Source: Auanema rhodensis
Taxonomy: Eukaryota; Nematoda; Chromadorea; Rhabditida; Rhabditidae
Assembly: GCA_964057225.1 (NCBI GenBank)
Contig: OZ059899.1
Span: 3,596,001 to 3,660,000 of the forward strand
Direction: 5' to 3'
Length of the DNA stretch: 64,000 nucleotides
Made by a program: the position numbers and the translations under genes. Each line of letters begins with the position of its first letter. The first letter of the stretch is position 1. The notes under the pieces are model-generated. The model was not told where the DNA came from. It saw only the letters and a list, made by a program, of their open reading frames with translations, and ran no database searches. This document shows positions 63,701-64,000 of the stretch, piece by piece.

Positions 63701-64000
63701 TGGAAGCAATGTTGAGTGTACATGGAAACTCAACATACACTAATGCATCATTTTTCAAACGATCATAACTAATTTTTGTATTAAGCGTTTCTCAATGTAG
63801 TATAGTGCATTCGATGCGGATTTTCAAGCTGCGTCGATCTGTGTTATCAGATTTGCGCTAGCTTAAAAATGCACCGAGATATCAACTGATATAAGTTCAC
63901 ACATATATACCCGATTTTCACCCTGAAGAATTAATTTTTTCGTTGAATAACATTGTCCATCGTCTTTGCCTTGAAAAAAGGAATCTAAAAACATCTACTT
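60712..64000. repeat. Right-end block with private changes (M174-M183)
   Basis: No two of these units make a repeated order I can detect. M176 and M177 share CTACGTTTTG. M177 has GTAATAAGCGTTTCTAAATG and ATAATGC. M178 has an 11-T run and GATTTGTGC. M179 has TTTTTGTTAA and GATTTACGC. M180 has GAAATAATT, 88T, 117T and GTATCGAGTG. M181 and M182 are near consensus. M183 is cut by the window end after 130 bases. More private changes per unit is what unequal exchange predicts towards an array edge, but no edge is seen. Confidence 0.7.
62176..62186. repeat. T11 homopolymer in M178
   Basis: Where other monomers have TTAATTTTTTC (mono-pos 61-71), M178 has eleven T. The length is unchanged, so this reflects substitutions (AA to TT at 63-64 and C to T at 71) rather than slippage, or a sequencing or polishing error in a T-rich stretch. 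Confidence 0.7.

Larger units (their letters stand above)
1..64000. repeat. 351-bp satellite DNA array spanning the whole window
   Basis: The sequence repeats with a period of 351 bp from the first base to the last: the motif GCACCGAGATATC recurs at 1, 352, 703, 1054 and so on to 63871. All copies are in one orientation with no spacer. Monomers differ mostly at a limited set of shared diagnostic positions. The common A1N and B2N types differ at only 5 of 351 positions, and A1N and E at 4. Both edges of the window lie inside the array, so its true length is unknown. G+C is about 31.6%. The known role of such arrays in other genomes is centromeric or pericentromeric heterochromatin. Nothing here proves that role or names the species; an insect or other invertebrate is my best guess. 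Confidence 0.98.

Noticed and set aside
1-64000. CRISPR array or iteron cluster
   Set aside because: The repeat is contiguous at 351 bp with no unique spacers between short repeats, no cas or rep genes, and variation spread through the unit.
1-64000. Tandem 5S rRNA, histone or rDNA-spacer repeat
   Set aside because: The unit contains no stretch that looks like the GC-rich 5S rRNA gene or its internal promoter, no rRNA-like conserved segment and no open reading frame, at about 32% G+C throughout.
1-64000. Assembly artefact as the origin of all repeats
   Set aside because: Distinct variant marks, chimeric units and changing HOR composition along the window are not what simple copy-paste misassembly gives. 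Local copy number at near-identical blocks (22-33 kb, 50-57 kb) could still be wrong and needs spanning reads.

Overview
The whole 64 kb window is one uninterrupted tandem satellite-DNA array. By eye I count 182 complete head-to-tail monomers plus 130 bases of a 183rd, all in the same orientation. The unit is 351 bp. Six monomers are 349 bp, and the arithmetic closes exactly (182 x 351 - 12 = 63,870, where the last partial unit begins). I see no protein-coding gene, RNA gene, transposon, CRISPR array or unique sequence. The monomer is about 31.6% G+C (111 of 351 bases). CpG is not depleted: 12 observed against about 8.8 expected. Base composition, unit length and near-perfect homogeneity fit centromeric or pericentromeric satellite of an invertebrate, most plausibly an insect. 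That assignment is inference; I do not recognise the family by name.

Notation used below. Monomers are M1 to M183, numbered from base 1, with M1 at 1-351; 'mono-pos' means position inside the monomer. A = 33A/39A/41C; B = 33T/39C/41T; C = 33T/39A/41C. '1' = 102T,109A; '2' = 102G,109T. N = consensus 3' half; G = 257G; S = 263C,267T,306T; L = 264G (243C in most copies; M60, M65 and M82 lack it). A4S = A with 105G plus S. E = A with 82C,109T,121G,144C. h = E plus 123T (creates a HindIII site). F = A with 102C. X = 195C with 306T. R = B with 109T,117T,188A and S. Q = 88T with 109T. U = A with 82C,109T,117T,230A,256A,306T,312T. V = B with 82C,90G,94T,109T,117T. W = h plus 75T,278A,339G. D = 39C,41T,61A,64C,88T,177A,230A,306T,312T. 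P = B with 80C,88T,100T,230A,297C,306T.

Layout. Left domain (1 to about 18.95 kb): runs of A1 monomers punctuated by an A4S-B2N-B2L cassette, including a three-copy 5-mer higher-order repeat (HOR). Transition and central domain (about 18.95-33.3 kb): 5-mer duplications, then a segmental duplication of about 5 kb present as two tandem copies. Right domain (about 33.3-60.7 kb): different variants (E, h, X, U, V, W, D, P) arranged as trimer, tetramer and hexamer HORs, with a further tandem duplication at a 4.2 kb offset. Right end (60.7-64 kb): monomers with more private changes and no HOR order I can see.

The array has apparently evolved by repeated unequal exchange or conversion at several scales (monomer, 2-6-mer, and 9-16-mer), leaving chimeric monomers whose two halves belong to different variant families. 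The most notable motif inside the monomer is a perfect 9-bp inverted repeat around a 10-nt spacer, next to an AT-rich block of roughly 11-bp-phased A/T tracts. All counts and alignments were made by reading, not by computation.
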